This document shows positions 8,935-18,187 of a stretch of DNA of 44,303 nucleotides, piece by piece. The stretch covers positions 1-44,303 of the forward strand of contig NZ_FLSP01000074.1 in the NCBI RefSeq assembly GCF_900091315.1, read 5' to 3'. Both the position numbers and the translations under genes were made by a program. Origin of the DNA: Streptomyces sp. DI166 (lineage in GTDB: Bacteria > Actinomycetota > Actinomycetes > Streptomycetales > Streptomycetaceae). The notes below the pieces were generated by a model that was given only the letters and a program-made list of their open reading frames with translations, searched no databases and was not told the DNA's origin. Numbering within the stretch: the stretch's first letter is position 1; every line of letters starts with the position of its first letter.

Positions 8935-9741
8935 ATGTCGGACACCATCACCCCGAGCGCCTCTGACCAGGCACTCACCGAGCGGCTGACCCACGCCCGC
9001 TACCCGCGCAGCAACGCCTACGACGCCCGCTGGGTCGTCGAGAACCAGATGGGCCCGAACGCCCTGTGGCTGCTGGAGTGGCTGGCGCCCGCCCTGGGTC
9101 TGGACGCCCTTCCCCCCGGCGCCCGCGTCCTCGACCTCGGCTGCGGCCGGGCGATGACGTCGGTCTTCCTGGCCCGGGAGTACCACGCCCAGGTCACCGC
9201 GGCCGACCTGTGGATCGCCGCGGACGACAACGCCCGGCGCATCGCCGAGGCCGGTTTCGCCGACCGGGTGCTGCCCGTGCACACCGAGGCGCACGACCTG
9301 CCGTTCGCCGAGGCGAGCTTCGACGCGATCGTCAGCGTCGACGCCTACCAGTACTTCGGTACGAACGACCTCTACCTGCCCACCCTCACCCGGCTGCTGA
9401 AGCCGGGCGGGCGGGTCGGCATCGTCGTACCGGCGCTGCGCGAGGAGATCGACGGTGTGGAGCCGCCGGAGCATCTGAAGCAGTGGTGGGAGCCGGACTA
9501 CTGGTGCTTCCACTCCCCCGGCTGGTGGCGCCGCCACTGGACGCGCAGCGGCGCCGTCGAGGTGGAGACGGCGGACTGGCTGGAGGACGGCTGGCGGGAC
9601 TGGCTGCTGTGGTGCGAGGTCGTCGCCGAGGAGAGCCCCGAGGAGTTCCACCGCACGATGGCCCGCCGGGTCGGCGAGATGGTACGCGCCGACGAGGGGC
9701 GGGCGCTGGGGTTCGTACGAGTGGTCGGGCGACGGTTGTAG
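8935..9741 (+). CDS. class I SAM-dependent methyltransferase
   Basis: A 268-residue class I methyltransferase. Motif I is VLDLGCGRAMTSVFLA around residues 65-80, followed by an acidic strand end (VTAADLW). Motif II-like DAIVSVDAYQYFG and the post-motif LLKPGGRVGIVVPAL support the Methyltransf_11/25 fold. The C-terminal third has many Trp residues (HLKQWWEPDYWCFHSPGWWRRHW), which probably shape the substrate pocket. It transfers a methyl group from S-adenosylmethionine to an unknown small molecule. AGGAG lies about 11 bases before the ATG. Transcribed away from the acidic membrane protein gene and convergent with the TetR gene 39 bp downstream. Confidence 0.9.
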   Translation: MSDTITPSASDQALTERLTHARYPRSNAYDARWVVENQMGPNALWLLEWLAPALGLDALPPGARVLDLGCGRAMTSVFLAREYHAQVTAADLWIAADDNARRIAEAGFADRVLPVHTEAHDLPFAEASFDAIVSVDAYQYFGTNDLYLPTLTRLLKPGGRVGIVVPALREEIDGVEPPEHLKQWWEPDYWCFHSPGWWRRHWTRSGAVEVETADWLEDGWRDWLLWCEVVAEESPEEFHRTMARRVGEMVRADEGRALGFVRVVGRRL

Positions 9742-9780
9742 GACCCCCGGGCCCCCGGCGTTTACGGGCCCCCCGGGCCC

Positions 9781-10413
9781 TCAGCCTTCGCGGGTGAGCG
9801 CGGTCCAGCCGTGCTCCAGGAGCTCGAACGCCCTGGTGATGGCCTGGCGCGGGTCCTCGTGGGCGTAGGCGACGCGGGGGACTTCCAGGGCGAAGTGGGC
9901 CAGGGCCGTGCACGCCGGGTCGTCCGGGGCCAGGCCGCTCTCCTCGGCGATGACCCGGGCGAGGGCGGTGGCGTGCCGCAGCCACATCTTCTGGCCGTAG
10001 TCGCGCAGCGCGGGGGTGCTGGCCGCCAGTTCGAGGAAGGCGGCGAACCGGGCGTCCCCGCCCGCGGAGGCCAGCCGGGCGCTGAGTGCGTGCTCACGCA
10101 GCGCCGCGGGGACGGACTGTCCCTCGGGCCGCTCCCGCACGGCGGCGAGCAAATGCGCCTCCCGCTCGGCGTCCTCGTCGAAGACGAGGGCCTCCTTGAC
10201 CGGGAAGTGCTTGAACAGCGTGGTGGTGGAGACATCGGCGGCGTCCGCGATCTCGCGGACGCTGACCGCGTCGTACCCGCGCTCCAGGAACAGGCGCAGG
10301 GCGGCGTCGGCGATGGCCTGACGCGTGGCGGCCTTCTTGCGTTCGCGGCGCCCCATCGGCGCGGGCGCCGAACCGGTCGCAGCGGAATCGGTGTCGATGG
10401 TCGGGCTGGGCAT
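9781..10413 (-). CDS. TetR family transcriptional regulator
   Basis: A 210-residue TetR-type repressor. Residues 17-63 form the HTH domain: RRERKKAATRQAIADAALRLF, then YDAVSVREIADAADVSTTTLFKHFPVKEALV, very close to the family consensus. The rest is an all-helical ligand-binding domain, similar to many Streptomyces acyl-TetR proteins. The ATG at 10413 is preferred over an in-frame GTG two codons upstream because AAGG sits seven bases before it. The gene is divergent from the flavin monooxygenase with about 160 bp between starts, the classic arrangement for a repressor controlling a neighbour that acts on its ligand. The ligand is unknown. Confidence 0.92.
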   Translation of the reverse strand: MPSPTIDTDSAATGSAPAPMGRRERKKAATRQAIADAALRLFLERGYDAVSVREIADAADVSTTTLFKHFPVKEALVFDEDAEREAHLLAAVRERPEGQSVPAALREHALSARLASAGGDARFAAFLELAASTPALRDYGQKMWLRHATALARVIAEESGLAPDDPACTALAHFALEVPRVAYAHEDPRQAITRAFELLEHGWTALTREG

Positions 10414-10438
10414 GCCCACACCTTACCCCGAGGTTGAG

Positions 10439-10458
10439 CGACTTCAAAAGTTGAGTCG
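10439..10458. promoter_or_regulatory. candidate TetR operator in the divergent regulator/monooxygenase promoter
   Basis: CGACT at 10439-10443 faces AGTCG at 10454-10458, with the odd palindrome ACTTCAAAAGT (arms ACTT/AAGT) nested at 10441-10451. A second direct TTGAG word occurs at 10434 and 10451. The site lies about 25 bp upstream of the TetR start, within the 160-bp divergent region. TetR repressors usually bind such imperfect dyads; binding itself is inferred. Confidence 0.45.
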
Positions 10459-10573
10459 TTGCACTTATTTAGTCGGTGTGCTTTTCTGAAGTGGCGGCTG
10501 CGCGGCACTGCCCGGCCGCCCCATTTCCCTTTTCTCTTCACCTCCGTCACCCATGCGACGAATGGAGCACGCC

Positions 10574-11698
10574 ATGACCCCGACCCCCGCACCCCGCATC
10601 GCCATCGTCGGCGCCGGTCCCGGCGGCCTGACCTGCGCCCGCATCCTCCAGCGGCACGGCATCGCCGTCACCGTCCACGACCGCGACCCCGGCCCCGACG
10701 CCCGCGACCAGGGCGGCACCCTCGATCTGCACGCCGACAACGGACAGACAGCCCTGCGCGAGGCAGGGCTGTTGGATGAGTTCTTCCGGCTTTCCCGCCC
10801 CGAAGGACAGGAGATGCGCCAGTTCGACCCGGCCGGCACGGTCCTCTTCCACCACCTCCCCGAACCGGACGAGCGCTTCAAGCCCGAGATCGACCGCGGC
10901 CGCCTGCGCGCCCTGCTGCTCGACTCGCTGGAGCCCGGCACCGTGCGCTGGGGCCACACCCTGCACTCCGTCGACGGCCCCGCCGAAGGCCCCCGCCGAC
11001 TGCGCTTCGCCAACGGCACCAGCGTGGAGTGCGACCTCGTCATCGGCGCCGACGGCGCCTGGTCCCGGGTCCGCCGGGCACTGTCCCCGGCCACCCCGCG
11101 GTACACCGGCGTGAGCTTCCTGGAGGCCTGGTTCCACGACGTCACCGACCGCCACCCCGAGATCGCCGAACTCGTCGGCCAGGGCAGCGCCGCCGCGGCC
11201 GACGGCGAGCGCGGCCTGTTCGCCCAGCGCAACGGCGGCGACCACATCCGCGTGTACCTCATCCAGCGCGCCCCGGCCGACTGGATCACCGCCGAGGGCC
11301 TCACCCCACAGGACACCGACGGCATCCGGACCCGCCTCCTGGAGCGCTACCGCGACTGGTCGCCCCGGCTGCGCCGGATGATCAGCGACAACGACGGCCC
11401 CTACGTCGACCGCCCGATCTTCGCCCTGCCCGTCCCGCACACCTGGGAACCCGACCCCACGGTCACCCTGCTCGGCGACGCCGCCCACCTCATGCCCCCG
11501 CTCGGCGTCGGCGTCAACCTCGCCATGCTGGACGCCTGCGAACTCGCCCTCGCCCTGGCCCGCCACGACACCGTCGCCGAAGCGCTCCGCGCCTACGAGA
11601 GCACCATGCTCCCCCGCTCCACGGAGACGGCCCGGCTGCTCGACGGCGCTGTCGACGGGCTGATCTCCACCGAGCTGCCGGACTTCGCCCGGTCCTGA
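10574..11698 (+). CDS. FAD-dependent monooxygenase (Tet(X)/aromatic hydroxylase-like)
   Basis: A 374-residue class A flavoprotein monooxygenase. The N-terminal dinucleotide fold is RIAIVGAGPGGLTCARIL (GxGxxG at about residues 12-17). The central DG motif is DLVIGADGAWSRVRRAL and the second FAD motif is VTLLGDAAHLMPPLGVGVNLA. Overall layout is like Tet(X)-type tetracycline-inactivating enzymes and hydroxylases of aromatic polyketides: NAD(P)H plus oxygen hydroxylate the substrate. It lacks a clear C-terminal membrane helix. The ATG is set by GGAG six bases upstream; seven residues of extra open frame precede it. Divergent from a TetR gene, so probably induced by its substrate, possibly a drug or phenolic compound (inference). 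Confidence 0.88.
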   Translation: MTPTPAPRIAIVGAGPGGLTCARILQRHGIAVTVHDRDPGPDARDQGGTLDLHADNGQTALREAGLLDEFFRLSRPEGQEMRQFDPAGTVLFHHLPEPDERFKPEIDRGRLRALLLDSLEPGTVRWGHTLHSVDGPAEGPRRLRFANGTSVECDLVIGADGAWSRVRRALSPATPRYTGVSFLEAWFHDVTDRHPEIAELVGQGSAAAADGERGLFAQRNGGDHIRVYLIQRAPADWITAEGLTPQDTDGIRTRLLERYRDWSPRLRRMISDNDGPYVDRPIFALPVPHTWEPDPTVTLLGDAAHLMPPLGVGVNLAMLDACELALALARHDTVAEALRAYESTMLPRSTETARLLDGAVDGLISTELPDFARS

Positions 11699-11744
11699 CC
11701 GTCGACAGGCACGAATAACAGGACCTGACCGTCGACGGGCACGA
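11694..11744. repeat. 21-bp direct repeat with 30-bp period at the end of the monooxygenase gene
   Basis: Copies at 11694-11714 and 11724-11744 differ only at one base (A/G at 11707 and 11737). The first copy contains the monooxygenase stop codon. The arrangement looks like a small tandem duplication between two convergent genes and has no evident function. Confidence 0.8.
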
Positions 11745-11746
11745 CA

Positions 11747-11776
11747 AAGGGGTGCACCGATGCCGGTGCACCCCTT
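11747..11776. terminator. bidirectional terminator between monooxygenase and gatB
   Basis: A perfect 13-bp stem (AAGGGGTGCACCG, loop ATGC, CGGTGCACCCCTT). It has A residues on one flank and TT on the other, and lies between the convergent stop codons at 11698 and 11791. It should stop both transcripts. Confidence 0.85.
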
Positions 11777-11790
11777 CGACGGTTTCCGTA

Positions 11791-13305
11791 TCAGCCCTCG
11801 CTGACGCCGAGCTTCTCCAGGATCAGCTCCTTGACACGGGCCGCGTCGGCCTGACCGCGGGTCGCCTTCATGACCGCGCCGACCAGGGCGCCGGCCGCGG
11901 CCACCTTGCCACCGCGGATCTTGTCCGCGATGCCCGGGTTCCCGGCGATGGCCTCGTCGACGGCCGCGGTGAGCGCGCCCTCGTCGGAGACGACCTTCAG
12001 GCCGCGCTTGTCGACGACCTCGTCCGGGGTGCCCTCGCCCGCGAGAACGCCCTCGATGACCTGACGGGCCAGCTTGTCGTTCAGGTCACCCTTCGCGACC
12101 AGCTCGGTCACCCGGGCGACCTGCGCCGGGGTGATCGCCAGCTCGTCCAGTGCCTTGCCGGACTCGTTGGCGCTGCGCGCCAGTTCGCCCATCCACCACT
12201 TGCGGGCGGAGGCGGCGTCGGCACCGGCGTCGATGGTGGCGACGATCAGGTCCAGCGCACCGGCGTTGAGGATCGCCTGCATGTCGGTGCCGGAGATGCC
12301 CCACTCCTCGCGCAGCCGGTTGCGGCGCACCAGCGGCAGCTCCGGCAGACCGGCGCGCAGTTCCTCGACCCACTCGCGGGACGGGGCGACCGGCACCAGG
12401 TCCGGCTCCGGGAAGTAGCGGTAGTCCTCCGCCTCCTCCTTCACGCGGCCCGAGGTGGTGCTCCCGGTGTCCTCGTGGAAGTGGCGGGTCTCCTGCACGA
12501 TCGTGCCGCCGGAGGACAGCACGGCCGCGTGCCGCTGGATCTCGAAGCGGGCGGCACGCTCCACGGAGCGCAGCGAGTTGACGTTCTTGGTCTCGCTGCG
12601 GGTGCCGAACTTGTCGCTGCCCTTGGGCATCAGCGACAGGTTCACGTCGCAGCGCATCTGACCCATCTCCATGCGGGCCTCGGAGACACCGAGGGCACGG
12701 ATGAGCTCGCGCAGCTCACGCACGTAGGCGCGGGCCACCTCGGGGGCGCGCTCGCCGGCACCGACGATCGGCTTGGTGACGATCTCGATGAGCGGGATGC
12801 CCGCGCGGTTGTAGTCCAGCAGCGAGTGCGAGGCGCCGTGGATGCGGCCGGTAGCACCGCCGACGTGCGTCGACTTGCCGGTGTCCTCCTCCATGTGGGC
12901 GCGCTCGATCTCCACGCGGAAGACCTCGCCGTCCTCCAACTGCACGTCGAGGTAGCCGTTGAAGGCGATCGGCTCGTCGTACTGGGAGGTCTGGAAGTTC
13001 TTCGGCATGTCCGGATAGAAGTAGTTCTTCCGGGCGAAACGGCACCATTCGGCGATCTCGCAGTTCAGCGCGAGGCCGATCTTGATGGCGGACTCGACGC
13101 CGGTCGCGTTGACGACCGGGAGAGCGCCGGGCAGGCCGAGGCAGACCGGGCAGGTCTGGGTGTTGGCGTCCTGACCGAGGGCCGTCGAACAGCCGCAGAA
13201 CATCTTGGTCTTGGTGCCGAGTTCGACATGGACCTCAAGGCCCATGACGGGGTCGTACGACGCCAGCGCGTCCTCGTACGACACCAGGTCGGTCGTGGTG
13301 GTCAC
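11791..13305 (-). CDS. gatB: aspartyl/glutamyl-tRNA amidotransferase subunit B
   Basis: GatB, 504 residues, a usual length. It binds misacylated Glu-tRNA(Gln) or Asp-tRNA(Asn), phosphorylates the acid and accepts ammonia from GatA. Visible signatures: VMGLEVHVELGTKTKMFCGC and TQTCPVCLGLPGALP near the N-terminus, where four cysteines bind zinc, LDYNRAGIPLIEIVTKP in the cradle domain, and the C-terminal YqeY-like tail domain (GQADAARVKELILEKLG). Starts at GTG with GGGAAG nine bases upstream. It is the last gene of gatC-gatA-small ORF-gatB and ends at a strong terminator. Streptomyces needs this route because it generally lacks GlnRS. Confidence 0.98.
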   Translation of the reverse strand: MTTTTDLVSYEDALASYDPVMGLEVHVELGTKTKMFCGCSTALGQDANTQTCPVCLGLPGALPVVNATGVESAIKIGLALNCEIAEWCRFARKNYFYPDMPKNFQTSQYDEPIAFNGYLDVQLEDGEVFRVEIERAHMEEDTGKSTHVGGATGRIHGASHSLLDYNRAGIPLIEIVTKPIVGAGERAPEVARAYVRELRELIRALGVSEARMEMGQMRCDVNLSLMPKGSDKFGTRSETKNVNSLRSVERAARFEIQRHAAVLSSGGTIVQETRHFHEDTGSTTSGRVKEEAEDYRYFPEPDLVPVAPSREWVEELRAGLPELPLVRRNRLREEWGISGTDMQAILNAGALDLIVATIDAGADAASARKWWMGELARSANESGKALDELAITPAQVARVTELVAKGDLNDKLARQVIEGVLAGEGTPDEVVDKRGLKVVSDEGALTAAVDEAIAGNPGIADKIRGGKVAAAGALVGAVMKATRGQADAARVKELILEKLGVSEG

Positions 13306-13320
13306 GGTGAAACTTCCCTC

Positions 13321-13556
13321 TCAGCCCAGCAGGACGTCGTCGTCGCCCAGCCGCTTCAGCTCGCGGTAGAGAATGGCGAGGTTGGTGACGACCGCGGCGC
13401 CGGTCACCACGGCGTCGAGCAGCCGCAGCGTGTCGTTGTCGCCACGGGCCTTCTTGATCTGCTTGTAGACACCGACGGCGCCGAACGCCGAGGTGGCCAT
13501 CGAGACGTAGAGACCGGAACGGGACTTCTTGAAGCCCTTGGCCTTGGACAGTGCAC

Positions 13557-13560
<4 letters not shown>
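13321..13560 (-). CDS. small membrane-associated protein inside the gat operon
   Basis: A 79-residue protein starting VSALSKAKGFKKSRSGLYVS. The N-terminus is basic, followed by two hydrophobic segments (about 18-33 and 45-66) separated by QIKKARGDNDT, and a charged tail RELKRLGDDDVLLG. It probably spans or lines the membrane. The GTG overlaps the gatA stop in a GTGA, so translation is coupled to gatA, and the gatB GTG lies 15 bp after its stop. From memory, S. coelicolor has a hypothetical gene at the same place. No known role in transamidation; family not recognised. The long open frame over gatA in this phase is an antisense-free shadow and is not used. Confidence 0.85.
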
Positions 13561-15059
<1,499 letters not shown>

Positions 15060-15065
15060 GGCGGT

Positions 15066-15362
15066 TTAGTCCTCCCCCAGGATCTGCGGCACCTTGAAAC
15101 GCTGCTGCTCCTGGGCCGGGGCGCCGGAGAGCGCCTGCTCGGGGGTGAGCGAGGGACGGACCTCGTCCGGGCGCATGACGTTCGTCAGCGGGAGCGGGTG
15201 CGAGGTCGGCGGTACGTCTTGGTCGGCGACCTCGCTGACGCGGGCCACCGCGCCGATGATGTCGTCCAGCTGGCCGGCGAAGTGTTCAAGCTCTTCGGGC
15301 TTCAGCTCCAGACGCGCCAGCCGGGCGAGGTGGGCGACCTCCTCGCGCGTGATGCCAGGCAT
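15066..15362 (-). CDS. gatC: aspartyl/glutamyl-tRNA amidotransferase subunit C
   Basis: GatC, 98 residues, the small belt subunit that stabilises the GatA-GatB interface. It starts MPGITREEVAHLARLARLEL, the usual family opening, followed by LEHFAGQLDDIIGAVARVSEV and the extended C-terminal segment with RPDEVRPSLTPEQALSGAP and FKVPQILGE. The ATG is preceded by GAGG at nine bases. First gene of the gat operon; the promoter lies in the gap upstream. Confidence 0.97.
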   Translation of the reverse strand: MPGITREEVAHLARLARLELKPEELEHFAGQLDDIIGAVARVSEVADQDVPPTSHPLPLTNVMRPDEVRPSLTPEQALSGAPAQEQQRFKVPQILGED

Positions 15363-15402
15363 GCAGCGATCCTCTGGGGTGAGTGTGTGTGGTTTGGGCC
15401 CA

Positions 15403-15408
15403 ATCCTA
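15403..15408 (-). promoter_or_regulatory. candidate -10 element of the gat operon
   Basis: On the minus strand TAGGAT lies about 40 bases upstream of the gatC ATG, a good match to the principal-sigma -10 of Streptomyces. No convincing -35 is seen at 17-18 bp, so the call rests on the -10 and location only. Confidence 0.35.
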
Positions 15409-15668
15409 TGGGGCGCGGCCCTGTGCCCGTGAAACGGTTTCCGGAGGGCGGGCGTCCTGGGGGGCCGGGCATGGACTTCGGGCTGGGCGGGGGTGCGGTG
15501 CGGAGGCGTGCCGGCGGCCGCGGTCGCTGACGGCCGGACCGGGACGAAGGCTCACTTCTGAGGGACGGCCGGTCACCTTCGACTACGGCCCCAGGACACG
15601 CCCCGCCCACACCGGGCCCCGCGCCGACCACACCGCTCGGGGGCGTGGTCGCACCCTGGGACCGCCCC
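15409..15668. other. non-coding gap between gatC and rmdB
   Basis: About 300 bp separate the gatC start from the rmdB stop. Apart from the gat -10 at 15403-15408 and a stem-loop at 15626-15650, it holds GC-rich sequence in which I see no credible gene; the short open frames lack ribosome binding sites. Confidence 0.5.
15626..15650 (-). terminator. stem-loop after rmdB
   Basis: Read on the minus strand, GACCACGCC pairs with GGTGTGGTC (nine pairs, one G-U) around a seven-base loop. It starts about 19 bases after the rmdB stop codon. There is no T tract, as is usual for Streptomyces terminators. Confidence 0.5.
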
Positions 15669-17918
15669 CTACCCGATCCGCCCCGGATCGTCGGCCGCTG
15701 CCGCGGGCAGGGCCGCTGCCGGGCGTTGCCAGCCGCGGGAACCGCGGGCCAGGAGCCAGGCCGTCGTCTCCTCGGGGGGCATCGCCGCGGCGACCAGCCA
15801 GCCCTGGACCGCGTCGCAGCCGAGGTCGCGCAGGCGTTCCCAGGTCTCGTCGTCCTCCACTCCCTCGGCGACGACCAGGAGGCCGAGGGAGTGGGCGAGG
15901 TCGACGGTGCAGCGGACGATTTCCGCGTCCTCGTTGTCGACGGCGAGGCGGGCCACGAAGGAGCGGTCGATCTTCAGTTCGCTGACGGGGAGCCGGCGGA
16001 GGTGGACCAGGGAGGAGTAGCCCGTGCCGAAGTCGTCCAGGGACATCTTCACGCCGTGCCCGGTCAGCCCCGCGAGGGTGTCCGCGGCGCGCTGCGGGTC
16101 CTCCAGCAGGACATGCTCGGTGATCTCCAGTTGGAGCGCTCCCGCGGGAACTCCGTGCCGGGCCAGGCGGGCGGCGACGGACCCGGCGAACCCGGGGGTG
16201 TGCACATCGCGCGGGGAGACGTTGACGGCGACCGGGACGTACAGCCCCTGCGCGCGCCACTTGGCGACCTGGCCGAGCGCGGTCTCCAGTACGTACTCGG
16301 TGAGGTAGGGCATCAGCCCGGAGGACTCGGCGATCGCTATGAACTCGTCCGGGGGCACCTTGCCGCGCTCCGGGTGCACCCAGCGCACCAGCGCCTCCAG
16401 ACCGGCCACCTGCCCGTCGAAGCGGACCTTGGGCTGGTAGTGCAGCTGCACCTCGTGCGCGTCCAGCGCCCGGCGCAGATCACCGAGGAGTCCGAGCCGG
16501 TCCGGGGTGTTGGAGTCCCGCTTGGACTCGTAGACCTCCACGCCGGTGCGGTCCCGCTTCGCCTGGTACATCGCCACGTCCGCGCGGCGCAGCAGGCCCT
16601 CGGCGTCCAGGGCGTGGTCGGGGAAGACGGCGACTCCGGCGCTGGCCTCCAGCACGAGCGTCAGACCGTCGAGGTCAAGCGGGGAGCTGAGGTCGGCGAC
16701 CAGACTGCGGGCGACGCGGGTCGCCGAGGTCGTGGAGTCGGCGACCGGCAGTAACACGGCGAACTCGTCACCCCCCAGCCGGGCGGCCTCGGCCCCGCGG
16801 GGCAGGGCCAGCCGGAGCCGGTCAGCGATCTGCAGCAGCAGCCGGTCACCGGCGAGATGACCGAGAGTGTCGTTGACGGACCGGAAGCGGTCGAGGTCGA
16901 TCAGCATCAGCGCGGACCGGGCGCCGATCCGCTCGGCGTCGTCGAGCGCGGTCCAGATCCGCTCCAGCAGCCACTGCCGGTTGGGCAGTCCGGTCAGCGG
17001 ATCGCGCAGTTGCTCCTCGGCGCGGGCCCGGGCTATCCACAGCGTGGAGTCGAGGGCGATCAGCGGGATGGAGAACAGCGGGAGCAGCACCGGCTTGGCC
17101 ATGGCGACGACGCAGACCAGCGGGGCGATACCGAGCAGGGCCACCGCGACCAGGCCCTGTCTGACCAGGGCGGTGCGGGCGACGGTGGGCAGGCCCCTGG
17201 TGCGCGGGGAGTGCAGGTACCACAGCAGGGTGCGGCTGACCAGGAGGTACGCGGCGGCGACCAGCACCACTCCGGGGGCGGTGTAGAAGGTCCAGGTGTC
17301 CGGGTCCCAGGGTTCCTCGACCGAGGGCACCCGGCCGAACGCGGCGAGCACCAGCGCGCCGACGGCGATGCCGAGGATGTCCACCGAGCCGTGCAGGATG
17401 CCCTGCCGCCAGCGGTGGCGCCTGGCTATGCCGACCAGGACGACGACGGTGAGGCTGACCATCCCGGCCGGCACCCAGCCGTAGAGCAGCAGGACGGCGA
17501 GGGTGAGGGCGGCGCCGGAGCCGGTGCCGCCCCACCAGCGGGCCCGTCCGAGGGCGACCAGGTGGCCGACGATGATGCCGGTGAGCAGCGCCAGCGACCA
17601 GCCGACGGTGCCGGACGGGAAGAGGGCGTGGTCGCCGGAGAAGGCGCGGTAGAACCCGGCGCCGAGCACGAAGCCGGCCGCCGCGACCACGGCCGCGGGC
17701 AGCGCGGGCCAGGACAGGTGCCGTTCGGTCTCGCTCCCGGGCAGGCCGACCGGCTCGACGGTGAGCTGCACGGGGCCGCGGCCGTCCGCACCGGGTGCCT
17801 GCCCGGCCGTGCCGGGACGTGCGGCGGCCCATCCGGACCAGCGGCTCGCCCGCCAGGCGCCGGTGACCCGGCGCAGGCGCAGCCGTGAGTCCGGGGCGGC
17901 GCTCTCGGTCGGTTCCAT
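15669..17918 (-). CDS. rmdB: GGDEF-EAL cyclic di-GMP enzyme, RmdB-like
   Basis: A 749-residue membrane protein with a proline/glycine-rich N-terminus, about eight hydrophobic segments between residues 70 and 295, then a GGDEF domain (LGGDEFAVLL, motif at 382-386) and an EAL domain (GLEALVRW, motif at 508-510). The EAL metal and catalytic motifs look complete: DDFGTGYSSL, LKIDRSFV and AEGVE. Cyclic di-GMP controls Streptomyces development through BldD. The position next to ligA and gatCAB matches SCO5495 (RmdB), a published c-di-GMP phosphodiesterase affecting sporulation. The GGDEF is intact in sequence, so whether it also makes c-di-GMP is open. The ATG follows GAGAGG; a longer frame upstream (17954) lacks a ribosome binding site. 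Confidence 0.92.
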   Translation of the reverse strand: MEPTESAAPDSRLRLRRVTGAWRASRWSGWAAARPGTAGQAPGADGRGPVQLTVEPVGLPGSETERHLSWPALPAAVVAAAGFVLGAGFYRAFSGDHALFPSGTVGWSLALLTGIIVGHLVALGRARWWGGTGSGAALTLAVLLLYGWVPAGMVSLTVVVLVGIARRHRWRQGILHGSVDILGIAVGALVLAAFGRVPSVEEPWDPDTWTFYTAPGVVLVAAAYLLVSRTLLWYLHSPRTRGLPTVARTALVRQGLVAVALLGIAPLVCVVAMAKPVLLPLFSIPLIALDSTLWIARARAEEQLRDPLTGLPNRQWLLERIWTALDDAERIGARSALMLIDLDRFRSVNDTLGHLAGDRLLLQIADRLRLALPRGAEAARLGGDEFAVLLPVADSTTSATRVARSLVADLSSPLDLDGLTLVLEASAGVAVFPDHALDAEGLLRRADVAMYQAKRDRTGVEVYESKRDSNTPDRLGLLGDLRRALDAHEVQLHYQPKVRFDGQVAGLEALVRWVHPERGKVPPDEFIAIAESSGLMPYLTEYVLETALGQVAKWRAQGLYVPVAVNVSPRDVHTPGFAGSVAARLARHGVPAGALQLEITEHVLLEDPQRAADTLAGLTGHGVKMSLDDFGTGYSSLVHLRRLPVSELKIDRSFVARLAVDNEDAEIVRCTVDLAHSLGLLVVAEGVEDDETWERLRDLGCDAVQGWLVAAAMPPEETTAWLLARGSRGWQRPAAALPAAAADDPGRIG

Positions 17919-18187
17919 TCCCGTCCCTCTCACAGCCGGCGGTGCCCACGCCACGCGGTCCGCTGCCCGACTTCCTTCAGCGGCACCGTGTTGGTAAAAC
18001 CGTCCCCCGGCCCATCAAGAGCAAGGGAATGCCCCAACCGCAGCTGGGCACGGCAGGCGCACATCTCAACAGTAGGCCGCAGAAGGCTTCCACGGGCACC
18101 GGTCGTCGACGGTTGCCCGAATGAGCCACGGGCGCCCGTATGCATCTGGTATGCGCCGATCGGGTGGCCTTCAACCGCTGATGCCGC

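Noticed and set aside
9742..9780. G/C-run stem between the methyltransferase and TetR genes
   Set aside because: The runs can pair in several imperfect ways; no clear terminator could be defined.
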